From contig CAZEPJ010000019.1 in assembly GCA_964514105.1 (NCBI GenBank), positions 1 to 61,627 on the forward strand: a DNA stretch of 61,627 nt, in the 5' to 3' direction. Shown in pieces: positions 16,969-25,542 of the stretch (positions are counted from its first letter, which is position 1; each line of letters opens with the position of its first letter). This DNA is from CAZEPJ01 sp964514105. Its GTDB lineage: Bacteria; Desulfobacterota; Desulfocorpusculales; Desulfocorpusculum. The notes under the pieces are model-generated. The model was given only the letters and a program-made list of their open reading frames with translations, was not told the DNA's origin and ran no database searches. The position numbers and the translations under genes are program-made.

Positions 16969-17454
16969 TCACGGCTTCTCTTCGCCGCGGAACCGAGCTT
17001 CCCGGAGCCATCCATGGATCCGGCGGCACATGCGCTCCCGATGGGTCCCAGCCCAGAACACCCGCCCGCAGGCCGCACAGCGCCTGAACCGCCTGTGGGT
17101 CCGCGCCACGTACTCCGGCACCGCGTCGAGGGCCTCCTTCCAGGCCATCTCCTCGAGGAGGCGGTTGCATCGCAGGCACCTACCGAACCAGTGCGACGGA
17201 GGCGGAGGCTGCCCCACGGCCCTCAGCACATGGACGATCTGCCGCTCCGGCTCGTCCGGCAGGATCCGCAAGGTCTCGACGGCAAGGGGCTTTCCCTCGC
17301 CCAGGGGCCTTCGGGTGATCAGCCACCGGCCCTCGGCCGCGGCCCGTTGGGCCAGGGACGCCAATTCCCCGGACCCGCTCGCGGCGTCGTAGCCCAGCAT
17401 GCGAAGGTTCCGCGCCAGGGCACCTAGCATCTCGTCCACCAGGAATCGCTCCAT
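16969..17454 (-). CDS. Mut7-C RNase-domain protein
   Basis: A 161-residue protein matching the Mut7-C family, a PIN-like fold followed by a zinc ribbon. The N-terminus has the acidic MERFLVDEMLGALARNLRML and RWLITRR segments, and the C-terminal part has RCLRCNRLLEEM and RRCAACGRVFWAGTHRERM, four cysteines in two CxxC pairs. Family members are proposed ribonucleases and no substrate is evident here. It is 12 bases downstream of the lapB homologue and so likely part of the same transcript. Confidence 0.88.
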   Translation of the reverse strand: MERFLVDEMLGALARNLRMLGYDAASGSGELASLAQRAAAEGRWLITRRPLGEGKPLAVETLRILPDEPERQIVHVLRAVGQPPPPSHWFGRCLRCNRLLEEMAWKEALDAVPEYVARTHRRFRRCAACGRVFWAGTHRERMCRRIHGWLREARFRGEEKP

Positions 17455-17466
17455 GGGAGACCACCC

Positions 17467-18663
17467 TCACGCCGCCTCCCCCTCCCGGGACCGCCCCGCA
17501 TCCAGAGAAGCCATGGTGTCCCAGCGCTGGCACTGGGGGCATTTCCACAGGAGCTGTTCGTTGCGATACCCGCACATGCGGCACTGAAAGTGGCGATCCT
17601 CCACGGAAAGCGTCTCCAGGAGCCTCCCGAACTCCCCGATTGCCTCGTCCTTCATCCCCTCGCCCAGGTACACCTCGATGAGCTCGCGCCGCGCCTCCCT
17701 GGAATCCGGGCGCTGATCGAGGATCCCTTTCAGCGTACGGATGGCCTCTCCGGTCTCGCCCTTCTTCCTCAGGTGACGCGCCAGGAAGACCTGGGTGAAC
17801 AGGTCTTCTTCGCCCGCACCGCTGCGGCGGAGCAGTTCCTCCAGGACGCCGACCTGCCCCATGCGGTAAAAGGCATGCTCCAAACGGGGATACGCCAGAA
17901 AGGTCATGGCGGGGGCCACCTCCATTACCTTCTTCCACATCCCCACGGCCTTGGCATCCTGTCCCTCCTGGGCGTGCAGGTCCCCGAAATGCAGGTAGGC
18001 GTCCACGCACTTGGAATCGATGCCGATGGCCTTCCGGAATGCCCCCCGGGCGGCCTTGACGTCTCCCTTGGCCATGTGCACTTTGCCCATCTCGGTCATC
18101 AGGTGCGCCAGGACGTGGGCATCATCGCTCTTTCTGAGCTTGGAGATGCGTTCCTGCACCTGGAAGGCGGCCTCCCAATCCTTGCTCTCCTCGAAGAGCT
18201 CCTCCAGTTGGATGTACGCCGGCAGCATCTTGCCGTCCCTGGAGATGAGATCCTGAAAGGTCGTCACGGCCCGGTCCAACAGCCCGGCCTTGCGATAGTC
18301 CAGTCCCAGGTCGTACAGGGCCTGGAGCAGGATCTTGGGCTCCAGCTGGGGCCGGCAGATGATCCCCTGGTGGATCCGGATGGCTCGGGTGACGTCCCCC
18401 TTGGATCGGAAGAGACTGCCCAGGGCCAGGTACGTCTCCACGGTCTCGGAGTTGATCTGCACGGCCTTGATGAATTCCTCGATGGCCAGGTCCGGGGCGT
18501 CGGAGAGGATGTAGTTGACCCCTTTGATGTAGGCGAGGCCTTCCTGGGCCTTTCCCCGGCGCATCATGGGACGGCCACCTTCCCCGGACCAATCCAGACG
18601 GCCCAGGAAGTACCCCACGGCGAGGCACGCCACACCGATCAGGATCTCAACGAGCATGCGCAT
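17467..18663 (-). CDS. lapB: LapB-type TPR protein, lipopolysaccharide assembly
   Basis: A 398-residue protein with an N-terminal membrane helix (LVEILIGVACLAVGYFLGRL), about nine tetratricopeptide repeats facing the cytoplasm (e.g. AIEEFIKAVQINSETVETYL) and a C-terminal rubredoxin-like metal site, CRMCGYRNEQLLWKCPQCQR. This is the LapB/YciM plan. LapB adjusts lipopolysaccharide synthesis by steering LpxC to FtsH. It follows the lapA homologue by 22 bases, as in E. coli. That supports an outer membrane with lipopolysaccharide in this organism. Confidence 0.9.
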   Translation of the reverse strand: MRMLVEILIGVACLAVGYFLGRLDWSGEGGRPMMRRGKAQEGLAYIKGVNYILSDAPDLAIEEFIKAVQINSETVETYLALGSLFRSKGDVTRAIRIHQGIICRPQLEPKILLQALYDLGLDYRKAGLLDRAVTTFQDLISRDGKMLPAYIQLEELFEESKDWEAAFQVQERISKLRKSDDAHVLAHLMTEMGKVHMAKGDVKAARGAFRKAIGIDSKCVDAYLHFGDLHAQEGQDAKAVGMWKKVMEVAPAMTFLAYPRLEHAFYRMGQVGVLEELLRRSGAGEEDLFTQVFLARHLRKKGETGEAIRTLKGILDQRPDSREARRELIEVYLGEGMKDEAIGEFGRLLETLSVEDRHFQCRMCGYRNEQLLWKCPQCQRWDTMASLDAGRSREGEAA

Positions 18664-18685
18664 CCCCCCCCTGTGGGCGACCCCT

Positions 18686-19054
18686 TCACTTGAGCAGATC
18701 GTAACTCGGCGCCGGCGGCATCTCCCCCGCGGCCTGGCGCTGGCTCTCCAGCACGGGGAGGTTCCTGAGGGAATCGAGCTCCTTTTCCTTTTCCGACAGC
18801 AATCTCACCGCGCGTCGGAGTTGTCCCCGCAGCCTGAGTTGCTGGAAGACCCCCCAGCCGCCTCCCAGGAGCAGTCCGGCGAGCAGACAGAAGATCATGA
18901 CCCCGTACATGGGGATGACACCGACGGGGATCTCCTGCACGAAGAGCGTCATTCGCAGGGAAACCCCCTTTCCCAGCTCATCGTTGTTCTGAACCACGAA
19001 GACAAGCAGCAGAACAACGACGAGCAACCACAGGATGCTCCGGATGATTCTCAT
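18686..19054 (-). CDS. lapA: LapA-domain inner-membrane protein
   Basis: A 122-residue protein with two membrane helices: one at the N-terminus (ILWLLVVVLLLVFVVQNNDE, including the family's QN-N/D motif) and one at about residues 45-68 (YGVMIFCLLAGLLLGGGWGV). A basic coiled coil follows (EKEKELDSLRNLPVLESQRQ). This is the LapA (DUF1049) layout, the partner of LapB in lipopolysaccharide assembly. Its ATG overlaps the HIT gene stop (ATGA). Confidence 0.85.
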   Translation of the reverse strand: MRIIRSILWLLVVVLLLVFVVQNNDELGKGVSLRMTLFVQEIPVGVIPMYGVMIFCLLAGLLLGGGWGVFQQLRLRGQLRRAVRLLSEKEKELDSLRNLPVLESQRQAAGEMPPAPSYDLLK

Positions 19055-19575
19055 GAACCTGGCTCCGTTCCCGTGCCGTGAAAGCCCTCCCGAAGCCGCT
19101 CGTACGTGTCCATCAGGTGCTCCGAGATGACCCGCGTCTCCGCCAGTATGGGCATGAAGTTGTGGTCCCCCTCCCACCTGGGAACGATGTGGCAGTGAAG
19201 GTGGTCCGCGAAACCGGCGCCGGCCACTTTGCCCAGGTTGAGCCCCACATTGAATCCTTCGGGCGAGAGGCAGCGCTTGAGAACGCAGATGGCGTGGCGG
19301 GTGACGCCCATCAGCTCCTGTTCTTCCGCCGCGGTGAGCCTCTCCAGGTCCTTGATATGGCGGACCGGGGAGACCAACAGGTGCCCGTGGGCATAGGGAA
19401 AGCGATTCATCATCACGAAGACCAGTTCCCGCCTCCAGAGGATGAGGCTCCCCGCATCCCCGTCACCGCGGCCTCCTGCCAGGGCCGCGCAGAAGACACA
19501 GGACGGTCGCCGGGCCTCCCGGATATACGCCATCCGCCACGGGGCCCAGAGCAGCTTGGAGCACTTGTCCTTCAT
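19051..19575 (-). CDS. HIT-family nucleotide hydrolase/transferase
   Basis: A 174-residue protein of the histidine-triad superfamily. The catalytic triad HLHCHIVPRW is near residue 140, and an N-terminal CVFCAAL pair could bind zinc with a downstream histidine. The lead-in WAPWRMAYI is typical of AP4A phosphorylase-like HIT proteins of anaerobic and deltaproteobacterial lineages. Likely substrates are dinucleoside polyphosphates or AMP conjugates. The start at 19,575 (MKDKCSKLLW) overlaps the stop of the phosphoesterase gene (ATGA), and the stop overlaps lapA. Confidence 0.92.
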   Translation of the reverse strand: MKDKCSKLLWAPWRMAYIREARRPSCVFCAALAGGRGDGDAGSLILWRRELVFVMMNRFPYAHGHLLVSPVRHIKDLERLTAAEEQELMGVTRHAICVLKRCLSPEGFNVGLNLGKVAGAGFADHLHCHIVPRWEGDHNFMPILAETRVISEHLMDTYERLREGFHGTGTEPGS

Positions 19576-20069
19576 GCCCCTGCGAACCTCACAGACACGA
19601 TCCGACCTTCCACGTCGGCGCCGATCTCCAGGACCCCCACCGTAGGGCCCAGGGGCGATCCCCAGCCGCATGCCGCGCCGGGGTTGAACAGCCACGTGCC
19701 CTCGATGCGCCGCCATTGGGGTCGATGGGAGTGCCCGTAGACCACCCCGTCCACGTCGTCAAACGCGGCGAGCACCCGCTTTTCGATTCCATCGGGCGCC
19801 CCCCAGCCGTGGACCATCCCGATGCGCCGCCCCCCGATCTGCGCCACCCGGGTCCTGGGCAGGGCCCTGTGCAGCTCGGCAGGGTCCATGTTGCCGGCCA
19901 CCGCCAGCACCTCCCATCCCTGTGCCGACAGCATGTCGAGCACCGACCCATGCACGCAGTCGCCGCAGTGCAGGACGGTTCCCACATCCTGGAACGCCTC
20001 ACGCAGCGCCGCCGAAAACCCCGGCGGGGGCGTCCTCATATGGGTATCGGAAAGCACGCCGACCTTCAA
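19572..20069 (-). CDS. YfcE/MJ0936-family metallophosphoesterase
   Basis: A 165-residue calcineurin-like phosphoesterase. Metal-binding motifs appear in order: VGVLSDTHM, VLHCGDCVHG, AVAGNMD, MVHGW and GHSHRPQ. The histidines and aspartates for a two-metal site are all present. Relatives cleave phosphodiesters of uncertain physiological role. No ATG or GTG fits; TTG at 20,069 (LKVGVLSDTH) lies 8 bases after GGAGG and gives the family's normal N-terminus. It heads a four-gene chain with 4-base overlaps running into lapA. Confidence 0.92.
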   Translation of the reverse strand: MKVGVLSDTHMRTPPPGFSAALREAFQDVGTVLHCGDCVHGSVLDMLSAQGWEVLAVAGNMDPAELHRALPRTRVAQIGGRRIGMVHGWGAPDGIEKRVLAAFDDVDGVVYGHSHRPQWRRIEGTWLFNPGAACGWGSPLGPTVGVLEIGADVEGRIVSVRFAGA

Positions 20070-20218
20070 CCCCCATACCTCCCAAACGGCCCCACTTCTA
20101 GCACAGGGGTCCACCCAAATCAAGACCCGCGGCCAGGGCCTCTCCGGGGGAGACGCCCGGATCCCGACGACCGGCCTCGACCCATCCGCGCCCTGGCGGG
20201 ACTTTGCGCTGCCCCGGC

Positions 20219-20974
20219 TCAGCCGGGCTGGGCGATCAGCTCCACTCGCCCGGCGGCGGCCACGTGCTTGCCCAGCACGACCAAGGCCCCCCGCACACCG
20301 GCGATCCCCAGGGCCCATGCCAGGGCCGGCTTCAGGTCCATCGGCCCCCGAATCCGGTTGCCCAGGGCCGTGGCCACGGCATCGGACAGGGGGCTTTGGT
20401 CCGCCACCACACAGGCGGCGTCGGCCGCGCCGTAGCTGATGGAATGGCCCACGGACGCGGACGACGTGGCCACCCCCGCCGGCATCTCCTCCCGATGAAC
20501 CCGCAGCGCCAGACGCCGGCTCACCGGCGACGGACCCGCATGCAGCCCCACGGTCAGCTCCTGCGCGGCGCACAGGTACAGGTCTCCACCGTTTTCGACC
20601 ACCACACTCCCGCAGGCCTGCACGAGGTCTTGCCCCACATGCTGGGCGATGGCGCCGGCCACCGCCGCCATGGGCCCCACACCCGCGGCCAGCCCGCTGT
20701 CAAGCATCCATCTCACCAGCGGGGGAGCCAGGGGGTCTTCGGGGAGAGGCACGTGGGAGGTCAGGAAGCCGGGATGGGCCTCCGCGTACCCCTCCACCTG
20801 CGCCCTCGCCTCGAGCAGCGCGCGCTCCGCCCGGGTCCTGACGTCCCGGTCGGCCAGGATCCACAGGTCGCTCTGTCGGTAGCGAACGGAGAAGGAAACC
20901 CACCCCGGGCGCACGGGGACCGCGCCTCTGTATGTGCGCTCCCGGTATTCCTGCCTCCCCTCCCGGTCGGACAT
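20219..20974 (-). CDS. UPF0280 (ApbE-like fold) protein
   Basis: About 251 residues. It carries the UPF0280 pattern, YRERTYRGAV near the N-terminus, GPMAAVAGAIAQHVGQDL in the middle and ENGGDLYLCA plus ISYGAADAACVVAD later, the part resembling the thiamine-biosynthesis ApbE-like fold. Related archaeal and bacterial proteins have unknown activity; flavin or nucleotide binding is possible. Two starts are reasonable: ATG 20,974 with GGGAG upstream, used here, and GTG 21,022 with GGAGG upstream, which adds 16 residues. It is divergent from hflK. Confidence 0.85.
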   Translation of the reverse strand: MSDREGRQEYRERTYRGAVPVRPGWVSFSVRYRQSDLWILADRDVRTRAERALLEARAQVEGYAEAHPGFLTSHVPLPEDPLAPPLVRWMLDSGLAAGVGPMAAVAGAIAQHVGQDLVQACGSVVVENGGDLYLCAAQELTVGLHAGPSPVSRRLALRVHREEMPAGVATSSASVGHSISYGAADAACVVADQSPLSDAVATALGNRIRGPMDLKPALAWALGIAGVRGALVVLGKHVAAAGRVELIAQPG

Positions 20975-21081
20975 GACCTTGGCTCCCGCTGCGCCGCGGC
21001 GCCCACAGTCCCAGTTCAGCACACGGATCCCTCCATGTCAAATGCCGTTCGACCGCGGCCCTCCGGCCGACCGCTCACGCC

Positions 21082-21111
21082 TTGACAGGCCGGGGCTGCC
21101 CCCTGTAGATT
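21082..21111 (+). promoter_or_regulatory. Promoter of hflKC
   Basis: TTGACA at 21,082-21,087, an 18-base spacer and TAGATT at 21,106-21,111. Transcription would begin near 21,118, so the upstream in-frame ATG at 21,110 cannot be the start. This supports ATG 21,167 with its AAGGAGG (21,155-21,161). Confidence 0.7.
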
Positions 21112-21166
21112 GGCCATTCAAGCCATGGCAATGTCCAACCCGTCGGCGGCGGGGAAGGAGGCGAAG

Positions 21167-22204
21167 ATGCCCTGGGACAGCAGGCAAGGGACGGACGGGG
21201 GCCCCCCCTGGGGAGGACGCGGATCTCCCGCCGAGGAGATCTTCCGGCGATTCGGCGAAGGGCTCCGGACCAGGGGGCCAAACCCCGTGTGGATCTTCGC
21301 CATTCTCGCCGTCGTATGGGTGGCGAGCACGTGCCTCTACAAGGTGGACGTGGATGAGGTCGGGGTGATCCAGACCTTCGGGAAATTCACCCAGATCACC
21401 CAGCCCGGTCTGCACCTCAAGCTCCCCGCTGGCATTGAGAAGGTCACCAAGGTACCGGTGCGAAAGGTCTTCACCGAGGATTTCGGCCTCCGGACCATCC
21501 GTCCCGGTGTGCGAACCGAGTACGCCGTGTCCAAGGAGTATGAGCGAGAGTCGCTCATGCTCACAGGCGACCTCAATGTGGGGGTGATCCCCTGGATCGT
21601 GCAATACCAGATCCAGTACCCCGAGCGATACCTGTTCCGAGTGCGAAGCCCTCGCGAGACCCTCCGGGACCTCTCCGAGGCCATCGTCCGCCAGGTGGTC
21701 GGGGATCACAGCGTCAACGAGGTGATCAACCGCCGCGAGGCCATCGCCGACGAGGCCAAGGTGCAGCTCCAGAAGGCATTGACCGATGCCGACACGGGCA
21801 TCCGGCTGGTCAATTTGGAGCTGAAGACCACCACGGTCCCCGATCCGGTCAAGCCGGCCTTCAACGACGTCAACAAGGCGACCCAAGACCAGCAGAAGAT
21901 GATCCAGGCGGCGGAAGAGCAGTTCAACCGGGAGATCCCGGCGGCCGAGGGCGAGGCGGGCAAGATCGTCCAGGAGGCGCTGGGGTACCAGATCGACCGG
22001 GTCAACCGGGCCAAGGGCGAGGCGTCGCGCTTCTTGGCCCTCTGGAACGAGTATCGGGAGGCCCCGGAGGTGACGCGGCGCCGCCTCTACCTGGAGACCA
22101 TGGCCGAGGTACTTCCCAGGGTGGGAAGGAAGTACGTCCTCGACGAAGAGCACAGGGGCCTTCTTCCGCTGCTGGACCTCACCCAGAAGGGGGGTGCCCC
22201 ATGA
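21167..22204 (+). CDS. hflK: HflK, SPFH-domain regulator of FtsH
   Basis: A 345-residue membrane protein. A glycine/proline-rich N-terminus (GTDGGPPWGGRG) is followed by one transmembrane helix (VWIFAILAVVWVASTCLYKV) and then an SPFH/band-7 domain (VDVDEVGVIQTFGKFTQITQ, PGLHLKLPAGIEKV). A helical C-domain ends it. HflK and HflC form a cage around the FtsH protease and modulate turnover of membrane proteins. It starts at 21,167 behind a strong ribosome site, and its stop overlaps the hflC ATG (ATGA). Confidence 0.95.
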   Translation: MPWDSRQGTDGGPPWGGRGSPAEEIFRRFGEGLRTRGPNPVWIFAILAVVWVASTCLYKVDVDEVGVIQTFGKFTQITQPGLHLKLPAGIEKVTKVPVRKVFTEDFGLRTIRPGVRTEYAVSKEYERESLMLTGDLNVGVIPWIVQYQIQYPERYLFRVRSPRETLRDLSEAIVRQVVGDHSVNEVINRREAIADEAKVQLQKALTDADTGIRLVNLELKTTTVPDPVKPAFNDVNKATQDQQKMIQAAEEQFNREIPAAEGEAGKIVQEALGYQIDRVNRAKGEASRFLALWNEYREAPEVTRRRLYLETMAEVLPRVGRKYVLDEEHRGLLPLLDLTQKGGAP

Positions 22205-23148
22205 GCCGCAAGGCCAACGTCATCGTCCCCGCGGCGCTGGTCCTGGGCCTTCTGTTGTTCGGGATGCCCTTTTACGTGGTGGACGAGACCGAGCAGGTCA
22301 TCATCACCCAGTTCGGCAGGCCGGTGGGAGGACCCATCACCCAGGCCGGACTCAACGTCAAAGTCCCGTTCATTCAGAAGGTGAACCGTTTCAGCAAGAC
22401 CCTCATGGAATGGGACGGGGATGCCGGACAGATCCCCACCCTGGACAAGACCTTCATCTGGGTGGACACCTTCGCCCGATGGCGCATCCAGGACCCGTTG
22501 CTGTTCTTCCAGAGCGTGGGCACCGAGGCGTGGGCCCACAAGAAACTGGACGACATCATCGATGCCGCTGTCCGCAACGCCGTGACCTCCCACCACCTCA
22601 TCGAGACCGTGCGAAACAGCAACCGCGCCATGGCCGACGACCTCCAGGAGGCCGGTGTCGAGTCATCCATCCAGACCGCCCAGGATGCCATTCGCGTGGG
22701 CCGGGAGAAGATCACCCAGTCCATCCAGGATCAGGCGGCCAAGAAGCTCCAGGCCTTCGGCATCGAACTGGTGGACGTTCGTATCAAACGGCTCAACTAC
22801 GTCGATGAGGTGCTCAAGTCCGTGTACGAACGGATGATCCAGGAGCGCAAACGCATCGCCGAGAAGATTCGCTCCGAGGGCAAGCGGGAGGCCAACATCA
22901 TCGAGGGCAACAAGGCCAGGCGCCTGTTGGAGATCAGTTCCCAGGCCTATCGCGAGGCACAGGAGATCAAGGGAAGGGCCGAGGCCGAAGCCACTCAGCT
23001 CTATGCCCAGGCCTACAACAAGGACCCGGAGCTGTACGCCTTCGTCAAGTCCCTGGAGGTGTACGGCCGGGCCCTGGACGACAAGGCCTCGCTCATCTTG
23101 GACACCCGATCGGACCTCTGGTCGTACCTCAAGCGGGTGAACCCGTGA
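22201..23148 (+). CDS. hflC: HflC, SPFH-domain regulator of FtsH
   Basis: A 315-residue partner of HflK. The N-terminal transmembrane helix (IVPAALVLGLLLFGMPFYVV) is followed by an SPFH domain (ETEQVIITQFGRPVGGPITQ), the conserved LVDVRIKRLNYVDEVLKSVY and a coiled-coil region (YEREAQEIKGRAEAEATQLY-like). It is full length, translationally coupled to hflK and the last gene of this two-gene operon. It converges with the radical SAM gene 63 bases downstream. Confidence 0.95.
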   Translation: MSRKANVIVPAALVLGLLLFGMPFYVVDETEQVIITQFGRPVGGPITQAGLNVKVPFIQKVNRFSKTLMEWDGDAGQIPTLDKTFIWVDTFARWRIQDPLLFFQSVGTEAWAHKKLDDIIDAAVRNAVTSHHLIETVRNSNRAMADDLQEAGVESSIQTAQDAIRVGREKITQSIQDQAAKKLQAFGIELVDVRIKRLNYVDEVLKSVYERMIQERKRIAEKIRSEGKREANIIEGNKARRLLEISSQAYREAQEIKGRAEAEATQLYAQAYNKDPELYAFVKSLEVYGRALDDKASLILDTRSDLWSYLKRVNP

Positions 23149-23153
23149 GCATC

Positions 23154-23182
23154 TCTCCGGCCCCCGCCGGCCGGCCGGGAGA
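23154..23182. terminator. Possible hairpin between convergent genes
   Basis: Between the convergent ends of hflC and the radical SAM gene, TCTCCGGCC and GGCCGGGAGA form a GC-rich stem with one bulged G and a 10-base loop. No T-run follows on either strand, so it is not a classical intrinsic terminator. Confidence 0.3.
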
Positions 23183-23211
23183 ACCCACGGCAGCATGGCG
23201 GGGGCCTGCCC

Positions 23212-24531
23212 TTATCCCCGCCCATGGCATCGTTTGAACTTCTTTCCGCTGCCGCACGGGCATGGGTCATTTCGGCGGATCTCCCCCAGGGGCCTCCCCA
23301 GACTCCCCGCCTTCAACGCTGGCCGTGTCATCACCTCGGCCGGCGGGCGTCCTTGCCGGAGGAGCTCGGCCATGACGTGCATGGGCCCGCGGATGTGCCG
23401 AAAGAAGGCCCGGTATCCGCTGCACAGGTAGTTGAGCCCCCCTTCCCCATCCGTGCTCGTGAGAAACCGGTTCCTGGGGCATTCGCCGTGGCATGCGAAT
23501 CGCACGTCGCAGGCCAGGCAACAGCGGGGGAGCCCACGCTGTTTGCCCAGCCCGAAGGCCCGTTGGAGCGAACAGGCGGCCAGCCTCTTCAGGGGGGTCT
23601 CCAGGATGTTTCCCAATCGGAAGGAGGGGGCCACGAAATGGTCGCAGCTGTACAGGTCCCCGTTGTGCTCCAGGGCCAGGGCGGTGCCGCAGGTGGGGGA
23701 ATGAACGCAGAGCCCCGGGGGGCTCCCCACCCAGTTGGCCAGCGCCACATCGAAGGCCTGGACGAAGACCCGCCCCACGTCCCGGCGCACCCATTCGTCG
23801 AAGACGGATACGAGAAAGGCACCGAAGGCGTCGGCGGAAACCGACCATGGGGCCAAGGAGATCTCCCCCACCGCGTCTCGCCAGGTGCCTGCGGGAACGC
23901 GCTCCACGACGGGGATGAACTGGATGAAGGAGGCCCCCACCGCGTCTCGCAGGAAGCGGTAGACCTCCAGGGGATGCCCCGCATTGGCGGCGTGGACCGC
24001 CGTCAGGACGTTGAAGGCCACGCCGTGCAACCGAAGCAGTCGCGCCGCCTCCCGGACCCGCCGGAAGCTGCCCATCCCCTCCCGGTCCACCCGATACGCA
24101 TCGTGCAGGGGGCGAGGCCCGTCCAGGCTCAGACCGACCAGAAAGCGGTGCTCCCTCAGGAACCGACACCAGGCGTCGTTCAGGAGCAGCCCGTTGGTCT
24201 GAATGGTGTTCTGAAATGCCAGGCCGGCCCCGTACCGGAGCTGGTGGCGCACGGCCGCTTGGAAGAACTCCAATCCCATGAGCGTGGGCTCTCCCCCCTG
24301 CCATGCCACGGTGACCTCCGGGCCCGCATGGGCCTGCGCGAGCTGCCGGATGCAGGCCTCCAGGAGGGTGGGGCTCATGCGGAAACGGCTGCCGGGGTAC
24401 AGGGCCTCCTTGGGCCGATAGAAGCAATAGCTGCACGCAAGGTTGCAGGCGGCCCCCGTTGGCTTGACGACCACGTGGAAGGAGACGGGCGCCCCGGCCG
24501 CCGCGCCGGAACCGCCGGCTTCGTGGGTCAT
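23212..24531 (-). CDS. Radical SAM/SPASM protein with C-terminal SEC-C motif
   Basis: A 439-residue enzyme resembling anaerobic sulfatase-maturating enzymes. The radical SAM cluster motif CNLACSYC is at residues 29-36, followed by TVAWQGGEPTLMG and GLSLDGPRPLHD. A SPASM region with CVHSPTCGTALALEHNGDLY and CCLACDVRFACHGECPRNRF would hold two auxiliary clusters. The final 22 residues are a SEC-C zinc motif (RRNDPCPCGSGKKFKRCHG). Maturases oxidise a Cys or Ser in sulfatases to formylglycine, but other peptide targets are possible and no sulfatase is nearby. Its ATG overlaps the stop of the ABC ATPase (ATGA). Confidence 0.9.
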   Translation of the reverse strand: MTHEAGGSGAAAGAPVSFHVVVKPTGAACNLACSYCFYRPKEALYPGSRFRMSPTLLEACIRQLAQAHAGPEVTVAWQGGEPTLMGLEFFQAAVRHQLRYGAGLAFQNTIQTNGLLLNDAWCRFLREHRFLVGLSLDGPRPLHDAYRVDREGMGSFRRVREAARLLRLHGVAFNVLTAVHAANAGHPLEVYRFLRDAVGASFIQFIPVVERVPAGTWRDAVGEISLAPWSVSADAFGAFLVSVFDEWVRRDVGRVFVQAFDVALANWVGSPPGLCVHSPTCGTALALEHNGDLYSCDHFVAPSFRLGNILETPLKRLAACSLQRAFGLGKQRGLPRCCLACDVRFACHGECPRNRFLTSTDGEGGLNYLCSGYRAFFRHIRGPMHVMAELLRQGRPPAEVMTRPALKAGSLGRPLGEIRRNDPCPCGSGKKFKRCHGRG

Positions 24532-25529
24532 CCCTGGGCGGCCTTCCAGCATCGTACCTGGTGGTCTCCCATGGGGTAGTACGCGATCTCGCCCCGACGG
24601 CATCGCTCCTCCGCCAGCGGGCAGCGACCCTGAAAGCGGCAGCCCGGGGGCGGGTCCAGGGTCGTTCCCACCTCACCGCGAAGCAAGGGGGCTTCCATCC
24701 TGCTTTGCGGGTCGGGCACGGGCACTGCGGCGAGCAGGCCCCGGGAGTACGGATGAAAGGCCCCTTTTTCCAGCGAGCTCGCCGGAGCCCGCTCCATGAT
24801 CTGTCCCCCGTACATCACCGCCACCTCATCGCTGAAATAGCGCACCAGGTTGAGATCGTGGGCGATGAACAGATAGCTCAACCCCAGTTGGTCCTGGAGA
24901 TCCCGCAGGAGGTTGATGATCTGCGCCTGGACCGATACGTCCAGAGCCGAAACGGGCTCGTCGCATACGATGAGGGACGGCTCCACGCTCAGGGCCCGGG
25001 CGATTCCGATGCGCTGGCGCTGCCCCCCGCTGAACTCGTGGGGATAGCGGCCGGCCACATGGCCGGGAAGGCCCACTCGCTCCAGCAGGGCCGACACCCG
25101 GCGCCGCCGTTCCCGCCCATCCCCCACCCCGAGGCGCCGTACCCCGTCCTCCAGCGTCTGTCCAACGGTCATCCTGGGGTTGAGAGATCCGTACGGATCC
25201 TGAAACACAATCTGAACCTGTCGGCGGAAGGCGCCCATCCGCCCCGCCGGGAGATCTCCCACGTCCTCTCCCCGGAATCGGATGGTCCCGGCGTCGGGCT
25301 CCAGGAGCTTCAAGATGAGCCGCCCCACCGTGGACTTGCCGCACCCGCTTTCGCCCACCAGCCCCAGGGTCCCACCCGGGGTGATCTCCAGGTCCACGCC
25401 GTCGACGGCATGGACCCAGCCCGCCGCCCGCTGGAGGAACCCGCGGCGGATGGGGAAATACTTCCTCAGGCCCCGCGCCTCCAGGATGGGCTCTGTTTGC
25501 TCGGGATCTCTCGCCTGGGCCACGGCCAC
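24528..25529 (-). CDS. oppF: Oligopeptide/dipeptide-type ABC ATPase (OppF/DppF)
   Basis: A 333-residue ABC ATPase. Walker A is GESGCGKS, the signature is EFSGGQRQRIGIARAL, Walker B is LIVCDEPVSALDVSVQAQII, followed by IAHDLNLV. The C-terminal Opp extension has the cysteine-rich CRFQGRCPLAEERCRRG, which in relatives can hold an iron-sulfur cluster. GTG 25,529 is the best start: a perfect AAGGAGG lies 8 bases upstream and overlaps the oppD stop. In-frame codons further upstream lack a ribosome site. No permease or binding-protein gene is present in the window. Confidence 0.92.
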   Translation of the reverse strand: MAVAQARDPEQTEPILEARGLRKYFPIRRGFLQRAAGWVHAVDGVDLEITPGGTLGLVGESGCGKSTVGRLILKLLEPDAGTIRFRGEDVGDLPAGRMGAFRRQVQIVFQDPYGSLNPRMTVGQTLEDGVRRLGVGDGRERRRRVSALLERVGLPGHVAGRYPHEFSGGQRQRIGIARALSVEPSLIVCDEPVSALDVSVQAQIINLLRDLQDQLGLSYLFIAHDLNLVRYFSDEVAVMYGGQIMERAPASSLEKGAFHPYSRGLLAAVPVPDPQSRMEAPLLRGEVGTTLDPPPGCRFQGRCPLAEERCRRGEIAYYPMGDHQVRCWKAAQG

Positions 25530-25542
25530 GGCCCCGCCCTCC

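Noticed and set aside
23154..23182. Classical intrinsic terminator between hflC and the radical SAM gene
   Set aside because: The stem exists but lacks a T-run on both strands, so only a low-confidence hairpin is listed.
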